Assembly: GCA_018266175.1 (NCBI GenBank)
Contig: JAFEAY010000021.1
Span: 304,811-368,810 of the forward strand
DNA from: Candidatus Dependentiae bacterium
GTDB lineage: Bacteria > Babelota > Babeliae > Babelales > RVW-14
Reading direction: 5' to 3'
DNA: 64,000 bases
The number at the start of each line of letters is the position of its first letter. Position 1 is the stretch's first letter. Made by a program: the position numbers and the translations under genes. Below are positions 22,801-30,605 of the stretch, in pieces. Below the pieces are notes generated by a model. The model did no database searches, was not told the DNA's origin, and saw only the letters and a program-made list of their open reading frames with translations.

Positions 22801-24442
22801 GTACTGCAAGCTCATAGCTCAGCGTTCCCGCTTTATTCTGAGTCCGAACAAATAGTTTACGATTGCGCGCGCCTGGTGCAGATGATACCAGTTCAACAAT
22901 ATCGTTTCTTCGGACCGGTCCGCTCATGCCATAGGGGCTGATAATTTTAAACTTTTGAGCTCCGGTTTGGGTTCCTGGATACTTAATGAGTGAAACTGCA
23001 AGGTCACACCAGTTTTTACCAAGCTGTATATGCGGGTTGTGAACCCACCACTTCCATTCTTTTCCTAAAAGACCCGATTTTTTTGGCATGCCGGGTGCTG
23101 CAAAGAGCGAAAAAATTTCTACCTCATCATCGAAATTAATAAACTCTCGTTGTTGAGTTTTTTCATCGTTGCCCCGTGTCAGTGTAAAAAAGCCGCCAGA
23201 AAATTGGCGCGGATCGGTTGTTGGGCCAACCAAAAGTTCAAGATGGTTATTTGGTGGAGCATTCGTTCCTGCAGGGTCATAGGGGCTTGAGCCTTGTGTC
23301 CATACTTGTCGACCGTCCCATGCAGAAATAATATTAACAACGTCAGTTGCTTGTATTTCTTGTCCGCGAGCTTGTTCAAGTATTTTTTTATCATGATCAG
23401 ATGCTTCGCGTCTGAATAACTCTCCATTGGCTGTTACTCCAATAATTGTTCCATCGCTACCAATTGAAAATGTGGTAAATTCTTGTTCACTGACCAGTTG
23501 CCAATCGGTGCCAGCTTTTCCCAATTTACCGGGAATCAATTTCCATATTTTTCCTTGAAAGTCTAAAAAGGCGATATTGAACTGGTCGGCACAGCGTATG
23601 AGTTGAGGAGCTCCTAGAGCAGCATCTCCTGGCTTGATAATCACTTCCCACCGAGCTGCAGGACGGTAGAGTTTGTAAAGCGTTGCATCCTGTCCGCCAA
23701 TCACCCAGACAGAGCCGTCTCCACCAGCAGCAATATGCAATGCTTGTCCAGGGAAAGGGCGCCAAGCGGGCGTTGTACCAGTTGGATCAGTTTTACGGTA
23801 GACCGTTGTTTTGAGTAATCCCCACACATCATTTTTGTTTCCCAAAACGAGGTGATCAAGTTGTGATCCCGTGAATAAAGTCCATTTTTTTTCGTCTTTT
23901 CGCCAGACCTGTTTTTTTGTATCGATTCCCCAAATGGTGCCATCTCCAGCAATTTCAATGACCTGTAAGTCTTTCTTATCAAGAGGCTTCCATGTTGTGC
24001 CATCATACTGAACAGCACCTTGCTCGTTGATGCCGACAATCAGGGGATTTGTGCCTCCGCGTGCAATGCTTACGTGTTTAAAACGAGTTCCATTCATTGC
24101 AGTAAACAACGCTTGAGGCGTATCTGCTTTTGATTCTTTTTTTTCAGAGGAATCGGCTGAATTTTTTTCTGCTTGAGGAACTTGAATTTCTTGTTGAGAA
24201 GAAGTTTCTTGTAAGAGGGGTGCTGCAGGTTCAGTTGTTTGTAAAGCAGGTGATTCGGTTTCTAGATTTATTGCCTGACTTGCTGGCTGATTTTCAGGAT
24301 TAATCTCTTGCGCAAGAATGTCTGAATCAGCTGCAGGTGGTTGATCGCTGGCTTCTTGGCATACCAATGTAAAAAAAGTAAGTGCTATGCATAATAATAT
24401 TGTGCATAGAATAGAATATCTTAATTTGTCATGAGTAAGCAT
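19853..24442 (-). CDS. Giant exported protein with tectonin-like propeller and FAMeT-like domains (copy 1)
   Basis: 1529 residues from the ATG at 24442, preferred over 24463 because GGAG lies nine bases before it. Same plan as its downstream paralog: hydrophobic export signal (LCTILLCIALTFFTLVC), a Gln/Pro/Glu-rich linker to about residue 100, propeller-like blades (AGDGTIWGIDTKKQVW), the WKWWV block, FAMeT-like modules (..FRVVIGGW..YWISMHNN.., ..YKIEFGAN..FWVSIDDG.., ..YEILLGGWNNNRHEI..YWITLNNG..), and a strongly hydrophobic Ala-rich stretch (about 1110-1180) that could insert into or cross a membrane. The C-terminus is basic rather than Pro/Gln-rich. First gene of a two-gene operon. Family placement is by pattern; no enzymatic motif is evident. 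Confidence 0.8.
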   Translation of the reverse strand: MLTHDKLRYSILCTILLCIALTFFTLVCQEASDQPPAADSDILAQEINPENQPASQAINLETESPALQTTEPAAPLLQETSSQQEIQVPQAEKNSADSSEKKESKADTPQALFTAMNGTRFKHVSIARGGTNPLIVGINEQGAVQYDGTTWKPLDKKDLQVIEIAGDGTIWGIDTKKQVWRKDEKKWTLFTGSQLDHLVLGNKNDVWGLLKTTVYRKTDPTGTTPAWRPFPGQALHIAAGGDGSVWVIGGQDATLYKLYRPAARWEVIIKPGDAALGAPQLIRCADQFNIAFLDFQGKIWKLIPGKLGKAGTDWQLVSEQEFTTFSIGSDGTIIGVTANGELFRREASDHDKKILEQARGQEIQATDVVNIISAWDGRQVWTQGSSPYDPAGTNAPPNNHLELLVGPTTDPRQFSGGFFTLTRGNDEKTQQREFINFDDEVEIFSLFAAPGMPKKSGLLGKEWKWWVHNPHIQLGKNWCDLAVSLIKYPGTQTGAQKFKIISPYGMSGPVRRNDIVELVSSAPGARNRKLFVRTQNKAGTLSYELAVPATTTIDQEGIVKEIFGSGETSGAQRFIIKSIVANKVPSAAHAAYQQIIGKPIEPTGKQETKNRTMLKAKVGDGIGIISKITNLTAYPLETPTGVIKQGVGKFLGSTGVEALIDKTVARVIAPGLLGATLEKGFWLSGTALETVTSNFESGTFVKLKKLWSKGIAWINESLQTPGSATVMFFARATDEGNIQVCFGDTISTQDIFRVVIGGWKNSKAAIVVDNNIIAEVKAEVNPFAKAQPGQLLPYWISMHNNFVMVGAGTPGTNIILASSVNLTKQPSRIGFSSHNQPVDYTEIIIGSPFVLQSGGNNYRQKTESLTIPADQGNITWSQTPLRVFNTGTVTFQTKAPHSVTMVLDNNQQEQYKIEFGANNNKSAYISKNGQTVFSVNLDMLSFAKLSANKPTNFWVSIDDGRIIVGQGNIGTNIFMLWEDIAPIRDVSRIGFVGTTFQQEITALAQAPVVSLQELKPKFEYTRTIRPVKQFKGPMVLIRPFEYQLIQDGPSVVFKDMNDDESLLVPVLATPMQNGRYPFTITITANGKPEIKGASPTDAPAKLIFELAAQALSMVGDQAMAYAQSTGFAAKASNAIGAIPMIGQASVVIKNIAFVAASAAMVTAGIAAKTAAASLKATIKYGARSHTSYVKTEEVEAEVTGKGEIPRQAIRNEAAVGQMLLDAQELKPSVKQDFEQLIALYQQIIRRINHPYVLKKITTKTSLSSGMSLLMGAYKVYSSELQMQFLNLLISAITNSYLKTMPDLQQWSITMSELLKERLLKAGDQPIELPALYGEYIWLPFEFAKQDQGGISFEVKASNDVFICFAQDQFKARSINNQVYEILLGGWNNNRHEIHTQNLGRPAAALNKEQNAQVMLSPVKFNKYWITLNNGNIKIGQNDPEKNVFLEWNDPFPSTGMHLIGISSWDTPITFKNAKLLTDQGTVAQETAQEQQEKAKAQTLKEGTTYKEDMIDWQKEMKYRPMLIAPRRKI

Positions 24443-24619
24443 ATCTGGTTTCTCCTGTTTCATCGCGAAAGGCGCTTATTTAAGGTTCTTTAACTATAAA
24501 TAAGCGCATTCTTTGAGTGCAAGAGATATGACAAAATAGCCTAAAAAATTCCAAGGAGTATGTAAAATAGAAAATACTCAGGGTTATTGTCAGCGTAGAA
24601 TAATAAATTTTTTTCAAGG

Positions 24620-26242
24620 TTACTTGAGGTTACTTTTTAAAGTAGCAAGATTTTTAGCTAAGTCTTTTAGCTTTTCTTTAAGTGTGCGTAGTTTTTTCTT
24701 GAGCTTAGATAAATTTTCAGTCAAAGGATCTTTTATTTTTTTCCCTTTTGGAGGAGGGTTATTTTTTTTGACTTTTGATGGTGATCCACTTGGTGATGAA
24801 GAAGATGAAGGTGGACTGCTAGATTCTGGAGCTGATGAGTGAGTTACTTTGTTCGGTTGAGCATTTGTCGTATTAATAAGATTGATAACTTGATTAAAAA
24901 AAGGTTGGTTATTTTTATTATTTTTGTAAGCATTTTCATTTTTAATCAAATCTTCAAGACCATCTTTGTGTGCGCCATATTCAAGAAGTAATTTAATGTT
25001 GTCATTATATTTTGTAATATTTTTATTGGTTAGAGTTTTTATCGTATCGATAAGTTCTTGAATGGGCGTCTTATCGGCAGAATTTTTTAGGTTAATGGCA
25101 CTTTTTGCTTCAGTTTTTTCTAATAAATGAGTAAGAATTTCTAGTTTATCTACTGCTGCATGAATGAGTGTATTGTTCTTTTTATCTTTACAATTTATAT
25201 CTGCTTTTAACTCGAGAAGAGCTTGAACATTCTTGAATGTGTTATGATCACATGCCAGAAAAAGTGGTGTTTCGCCCTCATCATTTTTACTATTAAGATC
25301 TGAAAGTAGTGGCTTGTACTCATCGTACGTTGCAGCGGATTTCAGATAAAATTTACCCTCTGGTACTGAGGCCAAATAGTGCATTAATCTAGATCCAGAT
25401 GAATTAAGTATTTCATTGTGCTTTTTTAACCGAATAATATTCTCGAATGCATAATTCAGAAGGATCCCAATTGAATATTCAATCGCTGTATCACATACTG
25501 TTTTAAAGAGGGATTCTGTGACTTGTCTGAGCATCTTTGTGTAGGGGTCAGTTTTTTTATAAGTATATATTTTGGTCAGGTCTATAGATGTGCTATAAAG
25601 AAAATATACCGCAATTTTTTCTGCTCTAATTCCTGCTGTGCCTGGTATTTTTTCCAAGGCAATATGCAGAGGAGTTTTACCATATTTATTCACTGCCTCA
25701 ATATTCGCTCCAGCTTTAACAAGCGTTTCAAGCAGTCCTAGATCGTTATCACTATAAGCAAAAACGTGGGTCATTGTACTATTGTCCGAATCAACATATT
25801 CATTTATTTTGTTTTTGTTATTCATGAGCCAATCTGTTAAGTCTTGAGCATACTTATTGTCATTAGCAAGACTTTGAATGGGAATCATTTCTGAAGGCTT
25901 ACTGTTTTCAATGAGCGTATACTTATAAAATAAGTCGGCATTCTTTCTTAATAGCAATTTGACCGTATTCGAGTTTTCTCTATGATTTGTTTTGTCTACA
26001 ATATTAATGGCTAATGCAAGCGGAGTTGCATGAGGGATCTTTGCGGTTTTCCCATTGTTTTGCGTAAATTCTACGTCACCCAGATCTGCATTTACTTTGT
26101 CATCATCAATCTTAGTCAAGGTCATTGCTTTAAGTGAATCTATAATTGTTTTTTTTTCGAATTCATTGAGGGCCATTGCGCTATCAAATAAAAATAAGCT
26201 AGAAATAATCATGCTTAAGAACAAAAAATAGTTTTTTTTCAT
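24620..26242 (-). CDS. Exported ankyrin-repeat protein with a C-terminal coiled coil
   Basis: 540 residues from the ATG at 26242; the ATG six bases upstream abuts the GGAG ribosome site, so the second ATG has correct spacing. Signal peptide (KKNYFLFLSMIISSLFLFDSAMA), then ankyrin repeats along the chain: about 50-85, 150-200 (GKTPLHIALEKIPGTAG), 315-350 (GETPLFLACDHNTFKNVQALLELKADI) and 350-440. A Ser/Pro-rich linker follows, and the last 35 residues are a Leu/Lys heptad helix (LSKLKKKLRTLKEKL). The basic coiled coil may oligomerise the protein or anchor it to nucleic acid or membrane. Target unknown. Confidence 0.84.
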   Translation of the reverse strand: MKKNYFLFLSMIISSLFLFDSAMALNEFEKKTIIDSLKAMTLTKIDDDKVNADLGDVEFTQNNGKTAKIPHATPLALAINIVDKTNHRENSNTVKLLLRKNADLFYKYTLIENSKPSEMIPIQSLANDNKYAQDLTDWLMNNKNKINEYVDSDNSTMTHVFAYSDNDLGLLETLVKAGANIEAVNKYGKTPLHIALEKIPGTAGIRAEKIAVYFLYSTSIDLTKIYTYKKTDPYTKMLRQVTESLFKTVCDTAIEYSIGILLNYAFENIIRLKKHNEILNSSGSRLMHYLASVPEGKFYLKSAATYDEYKPLLSDLNSKNDEGETPLFLACDHNTFKNVQALLELKADINCKDKKNNTLIHAAVDKLEILTHLLEKTEAKSAINLKNSADKTPIQELIDTIKTLTNKNITKYNDNIKLLLEYGAHKDGLEDLIKNENAYKNNKNNQPFFNQVINLINTTNAQPNKVTHSSAPESSSPPSSSSSPSGSPSKVKKNNPPPKGKKIKDPLTENLSKLKKKLRTLKEKLKDLAKNLATLKSNLK

Positions 26243-26248
26243 AAACAT

Positions 26249-26583
26249 CTCCTTTTTTCAAAGAAATTTTCAAAATTCAAAACAATAATTTAATATCATA
26301 ATAGAAAGAATTAGGGGGGGGGTGTAAAGGAAAAAGATTTCTAATTAAATTTGTGTTTGTATCGATAGACAAGGTCTTTGGTGCTTGCCAATTGATATGG
26401 CGCGCCTAAAAGCTTCGATTCTTGGATACAATCGCCTACATTGGTATGATCATGTTTTGATTTTAAACGTGAAACAAATTTTAGTTTTTGGATCTTAACC
26501 AAAGACCGGAGGAGAGCTTTTGGGGTATGTCAGTGAAAAATCAGTTACTACTAAGAAATAGTAACTGATTTAAAAAATTTTGA
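26249..26583. other. Gene-free stretch with a long-range inverted repeat
   Basis: 335 bases without a convincing ORF. It holds the sufD terminator at one end. GGTCTTTGGT (26373-26382) recurs as its complement ACCAAAGACC (26498-26507), enclosing about 115 bases, which could close a structured RNA. A run of nine G occurs near 26314. The promoter of the ankyrin gene should also lie here, but no clear boxes were identified. Confidence 0.4.
26538..26571 (-). terminator. Rho-independent terminator after sufD
   Basis: A 13-bp perfect stem (AAATCAGTTACTA with its complement), eight-base loop and a run of five T on the minus strand, 12 bases past the sufD stop. Confidence 0.85.
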
Positions 26584-27321
26584 TCAAATACTCAGAAATG
26601 CATCAACAAGCAAGCGTTGTGTTGCTTGAGCATTGATTCCGCGGCTTTCGAGATAAAAAATATCATCGTTATTGAGCTTGCTGACCGCAGCTCCATGTCC
26701 GCACTTTACATCGTTTGCTTCGATTTCAAGTTGAGGAATTGAGACTGCTCGTGAGCCGTTACTCAGAAGGATGTTTTTATTTTCAAGATGAGCATCGGTA
26801 TGCTGGGCAGCCTTTTCAACCTTAATCATGCTATTGCAAAACAGCTTTGATTTCTGGTCAAGTACCGCTCGAACACTCAGCCGACTTGTGGTGTGTGCCG
26901 CATGGTGGTGTTGAAGCGTTGTGAACTTGAACACTTCACTTCCTGCGCTCAAACAGGCGCATGAAAGTGTTGCTTGAGCTTGCTCGCCTACAAGATTAAT
27001 CGTTAATTCTTTTTCAACAATAGGAGCACTGGTAAGTGATTGTACACTCAAATGTTCTGTTCCCGCTTCAGGAGTAACACGCATGAAGTAATTGAGGTGT
27101 GCTTGTTCGTGAACGATAAACGTGAACTGATGCATAACTGATTGTTCAAGTGAACCATACGTGATTAAATCATCACAGAGCGTTACGTTGAGATGTGCTG
27201 GTACTTCGATAGTAAGCATAAGTTCAGTTGGAACTGCTGTTTGTAATTGAGCAGCAAGTATTTCTTTGAGGCTTACTGGAGATTCTGTTTGATTTAAGAT
27301 AATTTTTTGAGTTGTCTTCAT
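26584..27321 (-). CDS. sufD: Fe-S cluster assembly protein SufD-like
   Basis: 245 residues, shorter than enterobacterial SufD (423) but carrying the SufBD beta-helix core: SNGSRAVSIPQLEIEANDVKCGHGAAVSKLNNDDIFYLESRGIN (about 185-230), which parallels the C-terminal block of SufB. The ATG at 27321 comes one base after the sufB stop; an upstream TTG frame at 27354 would overlap sufB and is less likely. With SufB and SufC it forms the scaffold on which Fe-S clusters are built. SufC is not in the window. The missing N-terminal half may reflect a short SufD type. Confidence 0.85.
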   Translation of the reverse strand: MKTTQKIILNQTESPVSLKEILAAQLQTAVPTELMLTIEVPAHLNVTLCDDLITYGSLEQSVMHQFTFIVHEQAHLNYFMRVTPEAGTEHLSVQSLTSAPIVEKELTINLVGEQAQATLSCACLSAGSEVFKFTTLQHHHAAHTTSRLSVRAVLDQKSKLFCNSMIKVEKAAQHTDAHLENKNILLSNGSRAVSIPQLEIEANDVKCGHGAAVSKLNNDDIFYLESRGINAQATQRLLVDAFLSI

Positions 27322-27322
27322 G

Positions 27323-28726
27323 TTATCCAATGCTGTCTTCCATTTCAAGTTCAATCAATCGATTCATTTCTACCGCATATTCCATTGGTAACTGCTTAAC
27401 AAATGGCTCGATAAATCCGTTTACAATCATGGTGCGTGCTTGCGCTTCTTCAATGCCGCGGCTCATCATGTAAAAAATCTGATCATCACCAATTTTGCTC
27501 ACCGTTGCTTCATGCCCAATTTCAACATGATCTTCATTGATATCAATAAATGGATAGGTGTCAGAGCGTGATTGTTCGTCAAGAATTAATGCATCACATT
27601 GTACAAATGATTTACAATTTTCAGCCCCATTAACCACTTTAACGGTGCCGCGATAACTCGCACGACCGCCCTTGGTTGAAATTGATTTTGAGATGATGCG
27701 TGAGCTGGTGTTGGAAGCTAAGTGAATAGCTTTTCCTCCTGAATCTTGAATTTGGTCCGATCCGCTTGCAACGGCAATTGAAAGAATTTCAGCTTTTGCA
27801 CGTTCACCTTTCAGGACAACCGCAGGATATTTCATAGTAATTGCGCTGCCAAGGTTGCCATCAATCCATTCAACCAGAGCGTCTTCATGAGCTTCTGCCC
27901 GTTTGGTAACCAAGTTATAAACATTCTTGGACCAGTTTTGGATTGTAGAGTATCGAACGCGCGATTTTTTTCGTGCAACAATTTCAACAACCGCGCTGTG
28001 CAGCGAGCTTGAAACATAGTTAGGTGCGGTGCATCCTTCAACATATGAAACAAATGCTCCTTCATCAACAATAATGAGCGTTCGTTCAAACTGACCCATT
28101 TTTTCGGTGTTGATGCGGAAGTAGGTTTGCAGAGGGTCATTAATATGTACGCCTTTAGGAACGTAAATAAAGCTTCCTCCGCTCCAAACAGCGGTATTGA
28201 GTGCTGCAAATTTATTATCATTGTAAGGAATTACAGTGCCGAAGTACTCTTCAAAAAGCTCAGGGTGTTCGCGTAATCCGGAGTCGGTATCAAGAAAAAT
28301 AACGCCTTTTTCTTGCCATTCGGCTTTGAGGTTGTGATAAACCACTTCAGATTCATATTGTGCGCCAAGGCCAGCCAAATGTTTTTTTTCAGATTCCGGA
28401 ACGCCAAGTCGATCAAAGGTTCGCTTGATATCTGCGGGAACATCTTCCCATGAGCGTTGGTGTGGCTTGCGTGGCTTAACATAATAATGAATGTCGTGGA
28501 CATTGAGCTTAGAAAGATCAGGTCCCCATTTTGGCATAGGTCGTTGCATGAAATGTTCAAGCGCTTGGAGTCTTTTTTCAAGCATCCACAGTGGTTCATT
28601 TTTTTTGGCAGAAATTTCGCAGACGATTTCTTCGTTCAAGCCAATATCAGATTTATATTCATAATCTTCAGCATCATGAAACCCAGCGGTATATGATAAA
28701 TCAAGATTAATTTCAGAATTTTTCAC
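27323..28726 (-). CDS. sufB: Fe-S cluster assembly scaffold SufB
   Basis: 467 residues, normal length. Starts at GTG 28726, which has GAGG six bases upstream; an in-frame TTG at 28747 is poorer. Diagnostic sequences include [38 protein letters not shown] with the conserved Cys, and [20 protein letters not shown] near the C-terminus. SufB is the scaffold of the SufBC2D complex, accepting persulfide sulfur from SufS/SufU (both at 59.4-61.1 kb here). Upstream on the minus strand is a TATACT (28785-28790) that could be its -10 box, without a good -35. sufD follows immediately. Confidence 0.95.
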   Translation of the reverse strand: MKNSEINLDLSYTAGFHDAEDYEYKSDIGLNEEIVCEISAKKNEPLWMLEKRLQALEHFMQRPMPKWGPDLSKLNVHDIHYYVKPRKPHQRSWEDVPADIKRTFDRLGVPESEKKHLAGLGAQYESEVVYHNLKAEWQEKGVIFLDTDSGLREHPELFEEYFGTVIPYNDNKFAALNTAVWSGGSFIYVPKGVHINDPLQTYFRINTEKMGQFERTLIIVDEGAFVSYVEGCTAPNYVSSSLHSAVVEIVARKKSRVRYSTIQNWSKNVYNLVTKRAEAHEDALVEWIDGNLGSAITMKYPAVVLKGERAKAEILSIAVASGSDQIQDSGGKAIHLASNTSSRIISKSISTKGGRASYRGTVKVVNGAENCKSFVQCDALILDEQSRSDTYPFIDINEDHVEIGHEATVSKIGDDQIFYMMSRGIEEAQARTMIVNGFIEPFVKQLPMEYAVEMNRLIELEMEDSIG

Positions 28727-28870
28727 CAAGTTCCTCAAATCGACCAAAAATGTGTGGGAATTAAGCCTTTAAACCTATTCTTAAAGTATAACGGATTAAA
28801 TTTTTTTAAAAAGGGCTGGCTTGGCCAGGTATCAAGATTAGACACTATTGGTATGAGTGCTGATACCCTT

Positions 28871-28899
28871 TTGACAAAATGGTATCGTTATTATATTCT
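28871..28899 (+). promoter_or_regulatory. Consensus-like promoter for the 28948-30605 gene pair
   Basis: TTGACA (28871-28876), 17-base spacer, TATTCT (28894-28899). An ATG at 28879 lies inside this spacer, so the first gene must start further down, at 28948. Confidence 0.75.
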
Positions 28900-28947
28900 A
28901 TTTGTAATGTATTATTTATTTTTGTCTTTTTAATTTGGTTTTTTAAT

Positions 28948-29469
28948 ATGAAGATTTTTAGTGTTTTGCTGAATTTAGGCATAATTTTTTTAGGTATTAA
29001 TGCTTGCTTTGCAATGCAGGATAATTCACTTGAAGCGCAAATTGCTCAGTATAGGGCTAAACATGCTCAGGTGGTTAGATGCGTAGAGCAGTCAGAGGGT
29101 ACCCAGGTTGCTCAAAGTGATAATAACAAAAACAATAAAATACGCCGTAAGATTCTATCAAACAACTGCGATGTTCTTATCCTTAGGCTTAGTGCTCCAG
29201 AATTAAGCAGTAACAAAGAACAGATTAAAAAAATTGTTGAATCCGAAGTTGCTGATATTAAGTATGAAATTAAGCGAGAAAAAAAGAGTGGTAGGCCTTG
29301 TAAAAAGACTTTAAAGAGGCTTGAAAATAATAAGCGAAAGCTCGAATCATTTATTGGTGATCAAGATTTAGATGATGATCAAGATTTAGAGTTTCTGAAT
29401 CGATCGTTAAAAAAATGTAAATTTGACGATGAAACTGAGCAGCTTGATGATGACATGGTGGATGGGTAA
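28948..29469 (+). CDS. Small exported protein of unknown function, upstream of the RING protein
   Basis: 173 residues from ATG 28948, chosen because the upstream in-frame ATG lies within the promoter. Signal peptide KIFSVLLNLGIIFLGINACFA. The rest is charged and probably helical: a Lys-rich middle (EIKREKKSGRPCKKTLKRLENNK is typical of coiled coil) and an acidic Asp-rich C-terminus (DDDQDLEFL.., DDDMVDG). No family recognised. It ends 17 bases before the RING-finger gene and very likely shares its transcript, so the two may work together. Confidence 0.7.
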   Translation: MKIFSVLLNLGIIFLGINACFAMQDNSLEAQIAQYRAKHAQVVRCVEQSEGTQVAQSDNNKNNKIRRKILSNNCDVLILRLSAPELSSNKEQIKKIVESEVADIKYEIKREKKSGRPCKKTLKRLENNKRKLESFIGDQDLDDDQDLEFLNRSLKKCKFDDETEQLDDDMVDG

Positions 29470-29486
29470 AAATCATGGGAGTTTTT

Positions 29487-30605
29487 ATGAATAATTTAAA
29501 TAGAGCAAAAATACTTATTTTTTTGGCAAGTATAATAACAACAGGTAGTCTTTTTTCAATGAACCAGACTTTTATTCAAGTAATAAGTCAGAGTTATGGG
29601 AATACTATTGTTATAAATAATGCAGGATCAAGTCCTATTATAATTAATGATGTAATGGATATTGTTACTTCAGATGATGATGAAATGGATATTGATACTT
29701 CATGGTTAAATGAAGTGTCTACAGCTCAAAATGATATTTTACCCCTCAGTAATAGTCATGAGGTGGTCACAACCGGATCAAGTAATAATTGTGTTGATTT
29801 ATCCGAGGTAGAAGATAATAGAAGTGATGATGAAGGAATTATTAATTCAGATACTCTTGAGCCACTTACATGTGCCATGTGTCAGACTGAGTACGAAGAG
29901 CAAGATGTTAATATGAATATATCTTGTTGTCAGGGGTATCATGTTTTTTGTACTGCATGCATCACTGACTGGAAAAGAACTAAAAACAGCTGCCCTACTC
30001 CAGGGTGTACAAATAGACTTGATCAGCTGATTTCAAATAATCATACACAGGGTTATTTAAAAAACTTAGAGCAATCTCTTACCGAACATGATGTTCGAAA
30101 AAAAAATGTACTTAAATTTTTTCTCAAGAAGAAACAAAATCAACCAACTGTTACATTGCCGCGTATTATTGTGAATCTTGATCAAGAGTATCAAGGTAAT
30201 GCACCTCGTAATACACGTCGCAATATACCAAGAATTCATGGGGATAATAATCGAATTAACCCAAGAAATAATAATGGGCAAGCGAGTAATCCTATTGTGA
30301 TAGAAGGCAATCCTCGAGGCTTGGGCGGTTCAACCTCAAATCGGTTTTTTAGGTTGAATAATGTTGCTCCGGATATTCAAGAAATCATAATCATTGAAGA
30401 TGATGTGGTTACTCCAATAAATAACTCGAATGTCGTAGGAAATAGCAATACGAGTAATACAGTTGTTGACGCTCCTCATCAAGAAAATCAGAACAAGAAA
30501 GATCAGGTTATTTCTCAGGAAGTTCCACATGAAGGACAAACGGCTGATGATTCACTATTTTCATCAGTGAGATCAACTGTTCAATCGTATTGCACGATTT
30601 CATAG
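29487..30605 (+). CDS. Exported RING-finger protein, candidate ubiquitin-ligase effector
   Basis: 372 residues from ATG 29487; GGGAG lies five bases upstream, whereas the ATG at 29475 has no ribosome site. N-terminal signal (AKILIFLASIITTGSLFS), an Asp-rich acidic region, then a RING-type zinc finger at about 133-180: CAMC, a Cys in ISCCQGYH, the His of QGYH, then FCTAC and the final pair in CPTPGC. The spacing of the last pair (C-x4-C, CPTPGC) recalls the first RING of RBR ligases such as HHARI. A basic, Asn/Arg-rich disordered tail follows. Bacteria lack ubiquitin, so a host-directed E3 ligase is the natural inference. The gene overlaps the end of mnmG by six bases, convergently. Confidence 0.8.
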   Translation: MNNLNRAKILIFLASIITTGSLFSMNQTFIQVISQSYGNTIVINNAGSSPIIINDVMDIVTSDDDEMDIDTSWLNEVSTAQNDILPLSNSHEVVTTGSSNNCVDLSEVEDNRSDDEGIINSDTLEPLTCAMCQTEYEEQDVNMNISCCQGYHVFCTACITDWKRTKNSCPTPGCTNRLDQLISNNHTQGYLKNLEQSLTEHDVRKKNVLKFFLKKKQNQPTVTLPRIIVNLDQEYQGNAPRNTRRNIPRIHGDNNRINPRNNNGQASNPIVIEGNPRGLGGSTSNRFFRLNNVAPDIQEIIIIEDDVVTPINNSNVVGNSNTSNTVVDAPHQENQNKKDQVISQEVPHEGQTADDSLFSSVRSTVQSYCTIS

